Source: Ochotona curzoniae
Lineage: Eukaryota; Chordata; Mammalia; Lagomorpha; Ochotonidae
Length of the DNA: 64,000 nt
NCBI RefSeq assembly: GCF_017591425.1
Contig: NW_024465885.1
Location: forward strand, 46,681,001 to 46,745,000
Reading direction: 5' to 3'
Shown: piece after piece, positions 22,175 to 32,821 of the stretch
Layout: each line of letters starts with the position of its first letter
Position numbering within the stretch: the first letter of the stretch is position 1
Notes under the pieces: model-generated
Databases searched by the model: none
What the model was told of the DNA's origin: nothing
What the model saw: the letters and a program-made list of their open reading frames with translations, nothing else
Made by a program: the position numbers and the translations under genes

Positions 22175-22436
22175 GTAACAAGACTGTTAATATCAAGAGC
22201 ATGGAAAATACCAGGTGTTGGCAAGTGTATGAGTAACCGGAAGCTGTGTGCACTGCTGGTAGGAATGCCCGGTGGTGCAGCTGCTGTGCAAAGCAGCATG
22301 GCAGTCCCGCGGGTGGTCATGGATTCATCGTCTGACCTGGCAATGACATCTCCAAGCAAGTGCCAGGAAGGACTGAAAGTTGGCTCAAACAGAAACATGT
22401 ATGCTTGGGCTCACAGCAAGCAAAGATAGAAGAAAA
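22175..22436 (+). pseudogene. L1 ORF2 3' part, decayed
   Basis: The order ACCAGGTGTTGGCAAGTG, GCACTGCTGGTAGGAATGC, GACCTGGCAATGACATCTCC and GGCTCACAGCAAGC matches the ORF2 C-terminal cysteine-motif zone and beyond. It is interrupted by two CSINEs and appears to resume at 22975. Confidence 0.7.
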
Positions 22437-22444
22437 GGACACCA

Positions 22445-22680
22445 CAGGATAGTGCGCGAAGCCTCTGCCTGTGGTGCTGGCATCCCATATGAGTGCTCGT
22501 TCAAGTCCCAGCTGTTCCACTTCCAATCCAGCTCCATGCTTATGGCCTGGGAAAGCAGCAGAGGATGGCCCGAATGCTTGGGACCCTGTACTCAGGTAAG
22601 AGACCTGGAAGAAATCCCTGGCCCCTGGCTTCAGATCAGCTCAGCTTCAGCCACTGTGGCTATTTGAGGAGTGATGGAGA
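22445..22680 (+). mobile_element. CSINE, tail missing
   Basis: TGTGGTGCTGGCATCCCATA, GTTCAAGTCCCAGCTGTTCC and GCTTATGGCCTGGGAAAGCA are clear. It stops after the ATTTGAGGAGTGATGG zone, where an inverted CSINE begins. Confidence 0.9.
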
Positions 22681-22684
22681 GGAG

Positions 22685-22968
22685 GGGGAGAGGAGAGAGA
22701 GAGAGAGAGAATAGAGACACATGGGCGCGCGTGCACGCACACACACATACAGAATAAGATATTCCATCTGCTGGTTGACTTGCCAAATGGCAGCAGCTGC
22801 TGAGACCAGCCAGGCTGAAGGCAGGGGCCAGGAGCTTCATCCACGTCTCCCCCATAAAGGGCAGAGCCCAGCCCTTGGGCTGCTTTCTGCTGCCTTCTCA
22901 TGTGAGTTAGCAGGCTGAGAAGCAGAGCAGCTGGGACTTGAACTGGCTGTGCCACAGCACCAGCGCCA
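22685..22968 (-). mobile_element. CSINE, inverted next to the previous one
   Basis: A GA-rich tail zone is followed by TTCCATCTGCTGGTTGACTT, GGGGCCAGGAGCTTCATCC, GAGTTAGCAGGCTGAGAAGC and the head ending CACCAGCGCCA. Confidence 0.9.
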
Positions 22969-22974
22969 CATATC

Positions 22975-23212
22975 AAATATCTTTTGCTCCAAGAATAAAC
23001 AAATTGGAGAACATCATGTTGAAGGAGATAAGCCAGACATAGAAAGACAAATATATTATATTGTCTCCTACATGTGGGAACTAAAATTAAAATTTAGGAA
23101 AGCACAATACAACAAAAGAAAAGTGCACGGGTATTTGTTTTGCTGCAGATTGTGTTTTATCAGACATTTTTCCCCAAATTTTGTTTTAAAAACTGATCAA
23201 ATCAGATTTGTT
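22975..23212 (+). mobile_element. L1 ORF2 end and 3' UTR fragment
   Basis: GAGAACATCATGTTGAAGG, AGATAAGCCAGACATAGAAAG and CTACATGTGGGAACTAAAAT are the last ORF2 codons of L1. Together with 22175-22436 this looks like one older L1 split by SINEs. Confidence 0.65.
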
Positions 23213-23515
23213 TCATGCCTGGGGCATAGCCGATACGGTTGGCACCCACATTTCCAGAAGCCCCTCTGGGCACCGGTTCAAGTCCTGGTTGTTTCACTTC
23301 TGCCCCACATCTCTGCTAACGCGCCTGGGAGAGCAGGGGAGGATGGTCCACGTGCCTGGGCTCCCGCAGCCCCAAGGAGACCCAGACGAAGTTCCTGGCT
23401 TCTGCCTCCTTCAGCCTTAACCACATTGCCATCTGGGGAGTGGACCAGCAGCTGCAAGACAAGTCTTTCTCTCTCTCTGGCTATAATTCTGACTTCCAAG
23501 TAAATAAAATCTTTT
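23213..23515 (+). mobile_element. CSINE, full length
   Basis: GGGCACCGGTTCAAGTCCTG (B-box region), GCGCCTGGGAGAGCAGGGG, GGAGTGGACCAGCAGCTGC and CCAAGTAAATAAAATCTTTT. Confidence 0.9.
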
Positions 23516-25185
23516 TAAAGATTTTGGTCAAACTGAGTTTAAATGATTTTGTGACTATCTTCACTTGATTGTAGGTTATAGTCTTGGCCTATGTTCCTGT
23601 TGGACTGTGGATTTTACAGTTTTTATTTGTTGAACTCTTTATTTCAGTAGAGTCACTAAGCCTTGGACTATCAGGCAAAGTGAAAATAGGCTATGCATCT
23701 CAAAAAGAAAAATTGTAGAAAGAATAAACAAAACATTAGAGCAGACAGCTGGTGAGAAGCAGAGACCAAAGCCCTGAAGAACCAGGGTGGGAGACATCCT
23801 GAGCCTGCCGTACGAGGCCACGTCCCTCAGTCTACATTCTCAAAGCCAGCACAGTGTCCACACATGGAGTGTGCATGACTGACCTTTGTGGGGACAGCAC
23901 GGAGCAGGCACTTGAGAACACACACACACCTGCCCCTCACCGGGTCACAATTCACTGCTGCACCCAGTGTCCAGCTGTACTGAGTCAGATCCACATCATG
24001 ACAGTGGGGTGACTGTCCCCAGGTCCCCAAGAACACACACACAGTGGCCACACCCACCAGTGTGGAAGTCAGAGAAGAAGTTCTCATGGGTGGGATGGGA
24101 CAGCCACCCTCAGGGTCTGTGTTTAGGGTGCACATTACAGCAGAAGGAGCTGACATAGCCCCCCAAAGAAGTAAACGCCAACAGCAGAGATTCTAGAAGC
24201 ATCTGGGAAGGGAGTGAAAGGGGAGGGAATCGGCTAGTGTTAGAAAAGTGGCCGTGGGCGTGTCCTGGGAAGCTGCGGGCTGGACCCCGGATCTGGGGCT
24301 TCAACTAGATTGACATTGGCTTCCACGCTACATTTCCTTACCGCCACATGACCTCAGAAAACTGGCCATGGCTCTGTTTTCTTTGTCCCGGTCTGCTTTC
24401 TGCTGCTGCCACTGAACCCCACAACAGGGGTCACGCACAAAGGAAGGAGCTTTGCGTTGGCTCACAGCTGTCAGAGCCCGAGAGCACCAACCAAGGTGAC
24501 ACGGTCTCTGCTGGGGACTCTTTCCAGGCTGGAGGTGTTCTGGGCGTCCCATGGTGGGAGAGTGGCACACTCCCGAGGAGGGATCACACTCCCGAGGAGG
24601 GATCAGCCTCAATCCATCCCTGGCTTAACCCGAGGATGAGGGCAGGGTCTGCGTGATCTAGTCAGCTCTTCCACATGCCACTTGTTTGTGGTGCCCTTCA
24701 AACCATGGCAATCTGTGGCAGATGCAGTGCTAGCCTGCAGGTATGACGCTAAGCAGGCTGTCACAGGATAACTTGGCTCACAGCCCAAGGGCAGACGCTC
24801 CAGTCACTTGATTGCGTGCATCAATGCAAAGTGAGGAGAGAGATGTGGCATCTGTTGATACCACTAGAACCAAGCGCACAAAGGCATGCTAGAAGGACCA
24901 CGGCCCTGCACCTAGGGCCGCACACTCACACATCTGTCTGTCCTCCTTCCCTGAGCCCTCACCACTGACCACGTGACACCTGGGCTCCGTTTAATTAAGG
25001 ATCAAAGCAGCAGGCTCGGCAGGCAGCCACTGCCTGCTGCCCACGCGACCTGCTCTCCGGAGGACACACGCGAGTTCACCGGGCTCAAGCACTGACCTGC
25101 TGGGTGGCTGTGGGTTGTACCTGCACCTCCTGAGGAGGCACGCATGGATCAGAATGCAAGGCTGGGTTGAGACCTCGTGAGCATC
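23516..25185. other. Mostly unassigned stretch, possible L1 3' UTR at its left
   Basis: 23516-23730 is T-rich and could be more 3' UTR of the L1 interrupted upstream. 24340-24660 has weak similarity to the old repeat at 6410. A 19-bp unit (CACTCCCGAGGAGGGATCA) occurs twice in exact tandem at 24568-24605. No gene is supported. Confidence 0.35.
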
Positions 25186-25189
25186 AAGT

Positions 25190-25375
25190 CCCTGGTGAAT
25201 GTTAAATTTCTGGTAAATATTGACATCATCATGAACACTAACTTCACCTTGTGAATATTCAAAATTTCATGAATATCAAGTCCTCATGGAATATTGACAC
25301 GCTCAGGAATATTGAGCTCTCACCAGGGACTATTGATATGCTTATGAATATTGAGTTCCTCAGGTTTAACTCCTT
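25190..25375. repeat. Degenerate AT-rich tandem repeat
   Basis: At least six irregular repeats of an (ATGAATATTGAGTCCTCA)-like word occur with variable spacing. Short TTGA and CATCA words alternate with them. Confidence 0.55.
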
Positions 25376-26755
25376 GTACTTGGTTGGACAAATCTGGTAT
25401 TTACTTTCTCGATGAGTAGGAAGTCTCATGGAAGAATTGCTTCCAGATGTGGCTTCAGCTACCCTCCACATTCATTTTTCCTATCTTTGTAAGTAAAAGA
25501 GCCAGAACACATGGCAGCTTCTACGGGAGGTGTGACGGTGTGGCTACTAAACACCAAACAACCCTGCAAGGATCATTTGGGGTTAGTATGTTTGTGTCCT
25601 TGGTGAGAGATGCGGAAAAGCAGGTGTGTTTTGTCTCACGAAGGCTGGAACTGCTGATTCACAGGTGAGAACAGGAGACAAGCATCATTGTAAACCTACA
25701 CATGGAAGGCAGTGGGGGAGGCAGAGCACACCTGGGCCCCTCGGGGCTTGCATCAGGACTACTGTGCCTGCTAGAATGGGGCCAAGGAAAGTCACAGCAA
25801 CAAGTTTAAGGCCTGCCATCCGTCTACACAGAGGGTCAGGTACATATGTGACACATCAGTCTCAGGCCTGGGAGGGGTCATGCGAGCGAACAGACTGAAT
25901 GAGTAACCAGTTTTCCATAGGATCAAGCGTGCAACTTTTCTCTATTTAAATGAGAGACCTGAGTTTGCAGAGGAAACCCAGCAGGCTTTAGAACAACTAG
26001 GGCAAGTTGCCAGCAACAAAATCAGGCATGTTGTGGGGAAACCTAATAAATGGGCTGATGACCTTGGTGGTCAGGAGACAGGATGAACGGATGCCAAGGG
26101 AAGAACTGGGGGTGGGAGTGGGGTTTGGGATCAGAGAATTCCAATGCCCAAGGTTAGATCTAATCCCTCGTTTCTGCACAGCCCCCACGGAGACAGTGCT
26201 GTGCCAGGGCACGCACGGACCCCAGCAGGTACAGTTGAGACTCCACCCACTGTTGACCTAGAGCATGCCGTGTGTCTCCCATACAGACAGACACCAGTTC
26301 CACCTACAGCAGTCTGGTTGCCTAGCGGTTCCACACCCTCCCACACCATCAGGGACCACACATATACCGTATCCTAGCCACAGACATAGTGCATTCCACT
26401 GCTTTGAAAACTCAATTGGGTGATGGCAGAGTAAGATGGGCAACGCAGCTCTCCTTGCCTCTACCTCCCACAAGGAGCAGAGTCTTGTCTGAGCTGTTAG
26501 CGCTGCCAACACACCTGTCTTTGACGCCACACAGGTCCTAAACATCTGTGGGCCCCTCACAGCCTCAGCCCAGCCCACTCTCCATAGTGTTGGGCTACAA
26601 GGATGGATGCTGAGTAATTGGCCAAAGGGGTCTGGGAGAAGCCTTTGGGGTCTTAGTGATTGCCCAGTGACCCTGGGGTGGGGGTGACTGGGACCTCTAA
26701 AGACACGGTGGAAAGGCCGAGGACGGCTGCAAGTGTGCATGGGGCATGGGCCTCC
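25376..26755. other. Non-coding stretch, no recognised element
   Basis: Overlapping frames on both strands near 26000-26740; none resembles a known protein. Confidence 0.4.
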
Positions 26756-26759
26756 TAGA

Positions 26760-27165
26760 GTTAATTCCCATCACCAGCTACCGCTCTACACACTTCCCAT
26801 GCAGCACTTCCTTCATTGCTTCTCCACCGAGGACATCCTGCCTCTGCTTCTCCCCGGGGAGTGGGGAGGTGGGGGTGCCCCCTGCCAGCCCCTCTGAGGG
26901 CTCTGGAAAGCAGCTGCCTTGCTCGCCCATGTTACTGGCAAGCCTTGGTCACAGGAGCAGCACACAGTCTCTGCCTGCCTTGCCACAGGGCCTCCCTCTG
27001 TGTCTCTGTTCCTGCTCCTCTTCTTACAAGGACATCGGTTCATCCTGGGCAGGACCCACTCCAACCAGGTCTGCCCTTAACTTAGCAGGATTCCACCTCT
27101 GAGGACCCTAATTCCAAATGGAGTCCAATGTTGAGGTTCCGGGGGATACCTCATAACTAATGCCA
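26760..27165 (-). mobile_element. MaLR LTR remnant (MLT1-like)
   Basis: On the minus strand the order is AACCTCAACATTGGACTCC, ATTTGGAATTAGGGTCCTC, GTTGGAGTGGGTCCTGCCC and GATGTCCTTGTAAGAAGAGG, then an AGAGACACAGAGGGAGGCCC block. This is the familiar 5' half of MLT1-type LTRs. Subfamily not determined. Confidence 0.55.
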
Positions 27166-27170
27166 AGGAC

Positions 27171-27477
27171 GGGCCCGGTGTGATGGCTCAGTGGCTAAAG
27201 CCTCTCCTTGCAAGCACCAGGATCCTATATGGGCACTGGTTTGTGTACTGGCTGCTCCACTTCCCACCCAGCTCCTTGCTTGTAGCCTGGGAAAGCAGCA
27301 GAAAATGGCCCAAAGCCTTGGGACCCTGCCCCTTACGTGGGAGACCCAGAAGAAGCTTCTGGCTCCTGGCTCCTGGCTTCAGATCAGCTCAGCTCCAGCT
27401 ATTGTGGCCACTTGGGGAGTGAACCAGAGGATGGAAGATCTTTCTGTCTCCTTCTCTGTGTAAATCTGCCTTTCCAA
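27171..27477 (+). mobile_element. CSINE, full length
   Basis: The head GGGCCCGGTGTGATGGCTCAG is followed by AAGCACCAGGATCCTATATG. The body is complete, with TGGCTCCTGGCTCCTGGCTTC slightly expanded. It ends CTGCCTTTCCAAG with no A-tail left. Confidence 0.94.
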
Positions 27478-28244
27478 GTTCCAGATCTGTTGGCCTTTGG
27501 ATTTCCCTGACCCCTCCCCTGATTTCCCCTCTATTACTGCAGTAGTATTCTGTCTTCTTCCCACTAGGCTCCTTCTCTGTCCTAATAAGCTTGGCCTAGG
27601 GCAGGCAGAGCTTGGCGTTCAAGTACACGAATTTTCCAAGTGAGGATATCTAAGTCTGTAGGATCTGGGGGCAGGCAGGTTGAGGGTGGCTGTAGTCGGG
27701 GAAGAGGAAGACCCTGGAGACCCCTTCCCAGGGCAGGGCCTCTTCAGCACAGCTCCTGGCTCTCTGCCCGCTCTTCATCGCCCAGCCCAGATGGGCAAAT
27801 TGGCCAGATGCACTGGGTCCCACGCAGTACTGGATCCCTCCAGCCCTCCATGGCAAGGGTAGGGCCATTTAGACACGCCGGATTGGGGTCCATCAGCACT
27901 GCTGTGATTTGGGCCTTGGAGTCAGAGAGCTTTTCTGCCCAGAGACCTAAGTCATGGCCAAGGCTGGTCTCGGGAATCCACAGGCCTTGCTTCTTTCCTT
28001 CCATGTCTCATTCAGTCCAGGCTGTGGGCAAGGCTGCACGTTAGCAGCCACCCCCAAAGTCTTCCGTCGGTGCAGGACAGCAGCAGTGAGCACTTGAAGC
28101 AGTCAGGATGGGAGCACGGCCTTCCCTTCACGCGCCCAAGAATCCACCTGAGGCTGCAAAGGAGAATACTCAGTTTGTCCTTCCCATGAAATGCCAAGGA
28201 GGGGATGGACTCCCCACCCACCCCACCCTCCGAGACTGTCACCC
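27478..28244. other. Non-coding stretch, no recognised element
   Basis: GC-moderate unique sequence leading into the CpG-rich block. No exon supported. Confidence 0.4.
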
Positions 28245-28780
28245 CCGGCCGCCCAAAGGCAGGGCAAACAAGGCCACAAAGGAACAAGGACCCGTGGTGG
28301 AAGGGGGCTTAAGCGAAAAATCTTCCACACACCAGACTCTGAAAAGAGAGGAAGTAGCGGGCCGCCCCCGCGGGCACGGTCCCCGCGTCAGGGAGCTGGT
28401 GTGTGTACAATGGGCTCCGGCAATTATCTCCCCACCGCCATGCACAAACACCGTGGGCCCGCCGTGTGCCCGTGGGAAGACCTGGATCAATGCGAGGAAC
28501 AGAGGAGCGACGCACAGAGGAAAGAAAAGATTTTATCGAGCCTGTGTACTTTCAAGAGACCTTAAAGACCTGCACAAACACACCTGCGTCTTCAGTGCCC
28601 GCAGAGCCCAGAGCAAACACGTCCGTCCCTTCAAAGAAATGTGTTGGAGAAAGAGACAATTGCAACCATTGGAGCCGGCGGCCCCGGGGGAATGGCGCGC
28701 TGCATCCAGTGACACAAGCCCGAATGTAGAAGCCCCCGCTGTGGCTCCTCTTTCCAATGAACCTTGTCACTGCCGGGGGT
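28245..28780. promoter_or_regulatory. CpG-rich non-repetitive block, candidate regulatory element
   Basis: I count 33 CpGs in about 530 bases, with neighbouring DNA CpG-poor. It contains no recognised repeat and holds homeodomain-type words (GGCAATTATCTC near 28420, GACAATTGCAACC near 28657). A plus frame of 224 codons runs 28108-28782 but resembles no protein I know and may simply reflect GC-rich DNA. A CpG island or a conserved enhancer would both look like this; nothing in the sequence distinguishes them. Confidence 0.35.
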
Positions 28781-28789
28781 AGTGTAAAG

Positions 28790-29015
28790 TGGGCTGGGTC
28801 TTGTCCCCACTTGGGTCTTGCCCAGCTCAAATTCAGGAGCTGGGAGTTTTGTCTGGGTCTCCCACTTGGGTGCAGGGGCCCAGGGACTTGAGCCATTTCC
28901 GGATGCTTTCCCAGGTCCATTAGCAGGGAGCTGGATCAGAAGCAGAGCAGCTGGGACCCAGGCTGGTTCCCATAGAGTATGTCAGCTTTGCAGGTGGTGC
29001 CTTAGTGTGCAGTGC
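28790..29015 (-). mobile_element. CSINE, 3' part missing
   Basis: GGGTCTCCCACTTGGGTGC, CATTAGCAGGGAGCTGGATC and AGCAGAGCAGCTGGGACCC are clear; the tail end is not visible at the left edge. Confidence 0.83.
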
Positions 29016-29419
29016 CACAAAGCTGGTCCGCCAACCCATCTGTTTTTGAAATGCTGTGCTTTGTATTGGAAGCCATACATACAGCAAGACCACATTCTTT
29101 GTTAAATTGTTTAACAAAGGCTACAATTTGCTTTTGTCCCCTGTGACTTTAAAGTAGGCTTGCCAGGCCAGGTTAAGCTGCTGCCTGCAATGCTGGCCTC
29201 CCCTAATGGGCACTAATTCAAGTCCCAGTTGTTCCACTTCCTATAGAGCTAATACACCTGGGAAAGCAGAGGATGGCCCAAGTGCTTGGGTGCCCTTGGA
29301 CTCTGCCTGGTCCACCCCAGCCTTTGCGGTCATTGGTTAGTGAACCAGTGGATGGAAGATCTCTCCCTTTGTCTCTCCTTTTTTGCTGTAACTCTACCTT
29401 CCAAATAAATAAATAAATA

Positions 29420-29483
29420 AATAAATAAATCTTTCCAACTTTAGTATATGTGCTGCAGAAGCGAGCACAATAAATAAATCTTT
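29420..29483. repeat. 15-bp target-site duplication around the U6 fragment
   Basis: AATAAATAAATCTTT at 29420-29434 and exactly again at 29469-29483. Part is microsatellite, but the shared CTTT is not. Confidence 0.75.
29435..29468 (-). pseudogene. U6 snRNA 5'-end fragment, tailless retropseudogene
   Basis: Read on the minus strand it starts GTGCTCGCTTCTGCAGCACA and continues ATATACTAAAGTTGG, matching the first 34 nucleotides of the spliceosomal U6 RNA apart from two substitutions (positions 12 and 30). Complementarity may run six bases further into the left duplication. It ends without A-tail and is bounded on both sides by the same 15 bp. At this length it cannot function as U6. A chance match of this length is very unlikely. 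Confidence 0.85.
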
Positions 29484-29490
29484 AAAAAAA

Positions 29491-30271
29491 ATAAGTAGGT
29501 TTGTCAAAGATATTCGCAAGCAAGTAAGTCTACAAAACACACATCAATGCCCTCAACAGATGGAGAGCTTCCATGCGCTGGTCCACTCCCCCAATGGCTA
29601 CAAATGCCAGGGTGTGGCCTGGCCACAGCTGGGGGTTGGCGGCCCCACTGGGGTCCAGGGACCTGAGCGCCCTGCTGCCTTCCCGGGTGTGCGTTAGCAG
29701 GAAGCAGGGATGGGAAATAGAGCTGGGCTCTCGAAGTCAGACACTCCGTTAGGGGGTGCAGGTGTGCTGAGGCCAACACCTGCTCCCCCAGAAACCCTGC
29801 AGAGCAGCTGGCACACAGTTCACACGTTAGTGGCCTGAGTCCTGCCTGTTGGCTGAGGGAGGGCTGGCTGAACTGGCACCAGTTGGATCCTGTCCATCTC
29901 AAGACAGTTAACTTCAAGTGACTGGTCAGCACCGTGGGGGAGGATTTGCACTTACTTTGATTTCCTGTTCTAAGTTGTTTCTAAATTTCCTTCAGCAAGC
30001 ATAGCTCTACGATGTCATTCTACATTTAAAAAAAAATGTTAATACAATGAAGGGGGAAAAGACAGTACGACCTAATAAAACGAAGATGGCTTCTATTCTT
30101 CTTCTGTACCCAGACTTTCCACCCATGTGGCACCTAACCCCACAAAGGATAGTGGCATTGTTACACCTTGCCAGACCCCCACAGAGGGTGCCTGGAGAGG
30201 CGCATGGGTGTGTTCATTTTTGAAAATTTTTGCACCAAAGCATGTTTATATTTGAATTCTTTTTTTTTCTT
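29491..30271. other. Non-coding stretch, no recognised element
   Basis: Near 30205-30255 TTTTTGCACCAAAGCATG resembles one half of the foldback elements at 3131 and 47280. Otherwise nothing identified. Confidence 0.4.
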
Positions 30272-30588
30272 ACAGTATTTATTTACTTATTTGAAAAGCA
30301 GAGTTGCAGAGAGGGGGAGGGAGATGCAGAAATAGAATTCCCGTCCACCGGTTCACTCCCTAAATGTAGTTCACAGGGCTGTGTGTGAAACCGGGAACCA
30401 GGGACTTCTTCTGATCTCCCACGTTGGGTACATGGGCCCTAGCACGTGGGTCATCTTCTGCTGGTTTCCCGTGAGCATTAGCAGGGCACTGGATCTAAAG
30501 TGGAGCAGCCGGGACCTGAACCAGTGCTGATATAGGATGTGCCTCTGCAGGTGGTGGCTTAGCCTACTACCCCACATTGCTGTCCCCT
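30272..30588 (-). mobile_element. CSINE, full length
   Basis: TTTATTTACTTATTTGAAAAG, CCGTCCACCGGTTCACTCCC, ATGGGCCCTAGCACGTGGG, GAGCATTAGCAGGGCACTGG and CTGAACCAGTGCTGATATAG. Confidence 0.92.
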
Positions 30589-31969
30589 AATTCTATTCTC
30601 CATGAAAGTTTATAAGCTTTGTAAATTGCTTTTTCCAGTGTACATGTGTCTAAGTGGCGTCTATTATAAATTAAATTCAATAAGGATTTACTAACAGAGA
30701 GCAGTTATGACAAGATATCCCAATAAAAGAGACAATGTCATCTCACTTGTCCTTCTTTCTCGAGACGTTGAGATGGAGTGCCGTTTGCGCAATGACACGA
30801 AGCAAGGTGGATTCTGCCATCAGGACACAGGGTCAGGCTGCTCAGTCAGGGAGGGCCCTGTGTCACAGCCATCGTCAGCCCAAGGACCCTGCCGCTTCCT
30901 GACTCTTGGGCAGGGAGCACAAACAGCCCCGGGGGCGCTGGACAACAGGTTGCTCCCCAACATCTCAGTATGCTACTTGGAGCCAGGCATGAGCAGAACC
31001 TGACCAGTCCTGAAATGTTTCACTTACTCTTCTTTGCACAGTGGCCAACTGCAGATCACCAACACCCTCAGTCACGCTAGGGCTGGAAGGACGGAGGAGC
31101 CAGCAGTCTAGCCAGGAGGCCACCGTCCTGAAGGAGGCAGCCTCTTCTCTCCTGTGCTGCAGAGTCCCATGACCACATACCTGCCTGCTTCCCATTCTTA
31201 GGCAGCAACCAGTGCTGGAAGCTGTGGCTGGGAGATGTCGCCCAGGGCAGCCTGCCTGCTTTCCCCTCTTGGCTCACAGCCAGCCTCTTCTCTGTTCTTT
31301 CCTGGGCAATCCGGGATCTTGAGCCTTGGCAACTTCACAGTAGAACCACTTTGTCTCTGCACCCAGGAAGGTCAGGGGCCACAGCCATGCTCAATTCCCC
31401 ATCCTACGTCTACACCTGCAGCCCCCACTTCAACACTGAGCTCCCTGGCCTCACACCCATTGGGAGAGGGCCAGGTGCCCAAGTAGGCCGCTTCTCCATG
31501 TCTGTCCCTCGCCCAGCCCACCTTGGGGTGCGAGCACTCCAGTCTGAGGTCATGGCGAGGTCCCTCTCTTGCCCCTGGCAGCTGTGTGCTGTGGGACTCG
31601 CCCAGCTTCCTCCCCCACTCCTTGGCCAGCTGGGGACGATGCTGTCACCTTGAGGAGCATCCAAGAGTCAGGTGGCCGAAGCCACCCCAGTCCCACATCT
31701 CCCTCCTCTCGGGTCTCTCCCGAGTCCCCCGGGTCCCAGTGCTGGCAGCACCTGCCTCACACTGAGAGCTTTATAGGGATGCCCAAGGACACCCAGGGTC
31801 TTAGTTAAATCAGGATTCATATCAATGCCAGAAGCTATTGACAACAAGTTTTGTTTCGTGCAGAATTTCCATTTGATGGCTCTGGAAACCCAAATTTAAG
31901 GGGTGGACCAAGTTCTGAGGGGATGGGAATCAGCATTTGCCCGCCCCGCCCCCGACCCTGTTCAGCAGC
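30589..31969. other. Non-coding stretch, no recognised element
   Basis: Only chance frames (longest about 100 codons), overlapping on both strands between 30960 and 31810. Confidence 0.4.
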
Positions 31970-31984
31970 CTGGCAGGAGATCTT
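31970..31984. repeat. Target-site duplication, left copy (twin-primed L1)
   Basis: CTGGCAGGAGATCTT, exact at 34096-34110. The last T's merge with the poly(T). Confidence 0.93.
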
Positions 31985-32433
31985 TTTTTTTTTTTTTTTA
32001 TTGTTGCTTACATTGTATTATGTAGTACAGTTTTATAGGCGCTGGGGATTCCCCCCATCCCTCCCATACCCCTCCCCCCATGGTGGATTCCTCCACCTTG
32101 TTGCATAACCATAGTTCAAGTTCAGTTGAGATTCATTGCTTGCAAACACATGCCTAGCATAAAGTTCAGCGTCTTATTGTCCAGATAAGTTCAGTGGCCT
32201 CTTGGGGAGACCTTCTATGGTCTGAAGATAGGTCTAACAGAGTAAAGATCCGGTCAGTTAAAAGCCCCAACAAGGCCTCAGTATCAATATACAACATTAT
32301 GGAATTAATTGACATAGTATTGGGTAAACAATATGTTAAAAATAATGCAAGTTCCATTCTTCGAAACATCTGGGTTGAGACAGTATCAATGACAGGTTCA
32401 AAAAATAACAAACAACCATACAAAAATTACAGG

Positions 32434-32815
32434 TTAAATCAAGGCAAACATGTGGTATCTAATCTTTTGGGATTCACTCATTTCCCTTAGCATTATAGTT
32501 TCCAGTTGTGCCCATTTAGCCACAAAGAACTGCATTTTGCTTTTTTTAATAGCTGAGTAGTATTCCATGGAGTAGATGAACCAAAGCTTTCTTATCCAAT
32601 CTTCTGCTGATGGGCATTTTGGTTGCTTCCATGTTTTTGCAATTACTGATTGTGCTGCAATGAACATAGGGATGCATGTTGGTTTGTCATAAAGCAGGTG
32701 TTTTGGATATATTCCTAGGAGTGCTATTGCTGGGTCATATGGTATGCAGATTTTGAGTTGTTTGAGTGTTCTCCAGACTGATTTCCATAGAGGCTGTACC
32801 AATTTGCTGCTGCTA
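32434..32815 (-). pseudogene. L1 ORF2 C-terminus, sense part of the inverted L1
   Basis: Minus-strand translation gives KLVQPLWKSVWRTLKQLKI, YDPAIALLGIYP, MFIAAQSVIAKTWKQPKCPS and FIYSMEYYSAIKKSK, the conserved ORF2 end, with a stop near 32434. It begins directly after the cysteine motif, which lies in the inverted part. Confidence 0.93.
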
Positions 32816-32821
32816 GAACTT

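Larger units (their letters stand above)
29160..29490 (+). mobile_element. CSINE whose tail carries a U6 fragment
   Basis: Body: TTCAAGTCCCAGTTGTTCC, GCAGAGGATGGCCCAAGTGC, GTGAACCAGTGGATGGAAG, then (AAAT)n. The tail text AATAAATAAATCTTT appears twice because a short insertion duplicated it. Confidence 0.9.

Noticed and set aside
22949..23503. 184-codon plus-strand frame
   Set aside because: A chain of L1 3' end and CSINE sequence.
28108..28782. 224-codon plus-strand frame
   Set aside because: It lies in CpG-rich DNA with other open frames on both strands; no recognisable protein features or splice context.
29435..29468. Functional U6 snRNA gene
   Set aside because: Only the first third of U6 is present, with substitutions, and no polymerase III promoter elements are visible upstream.
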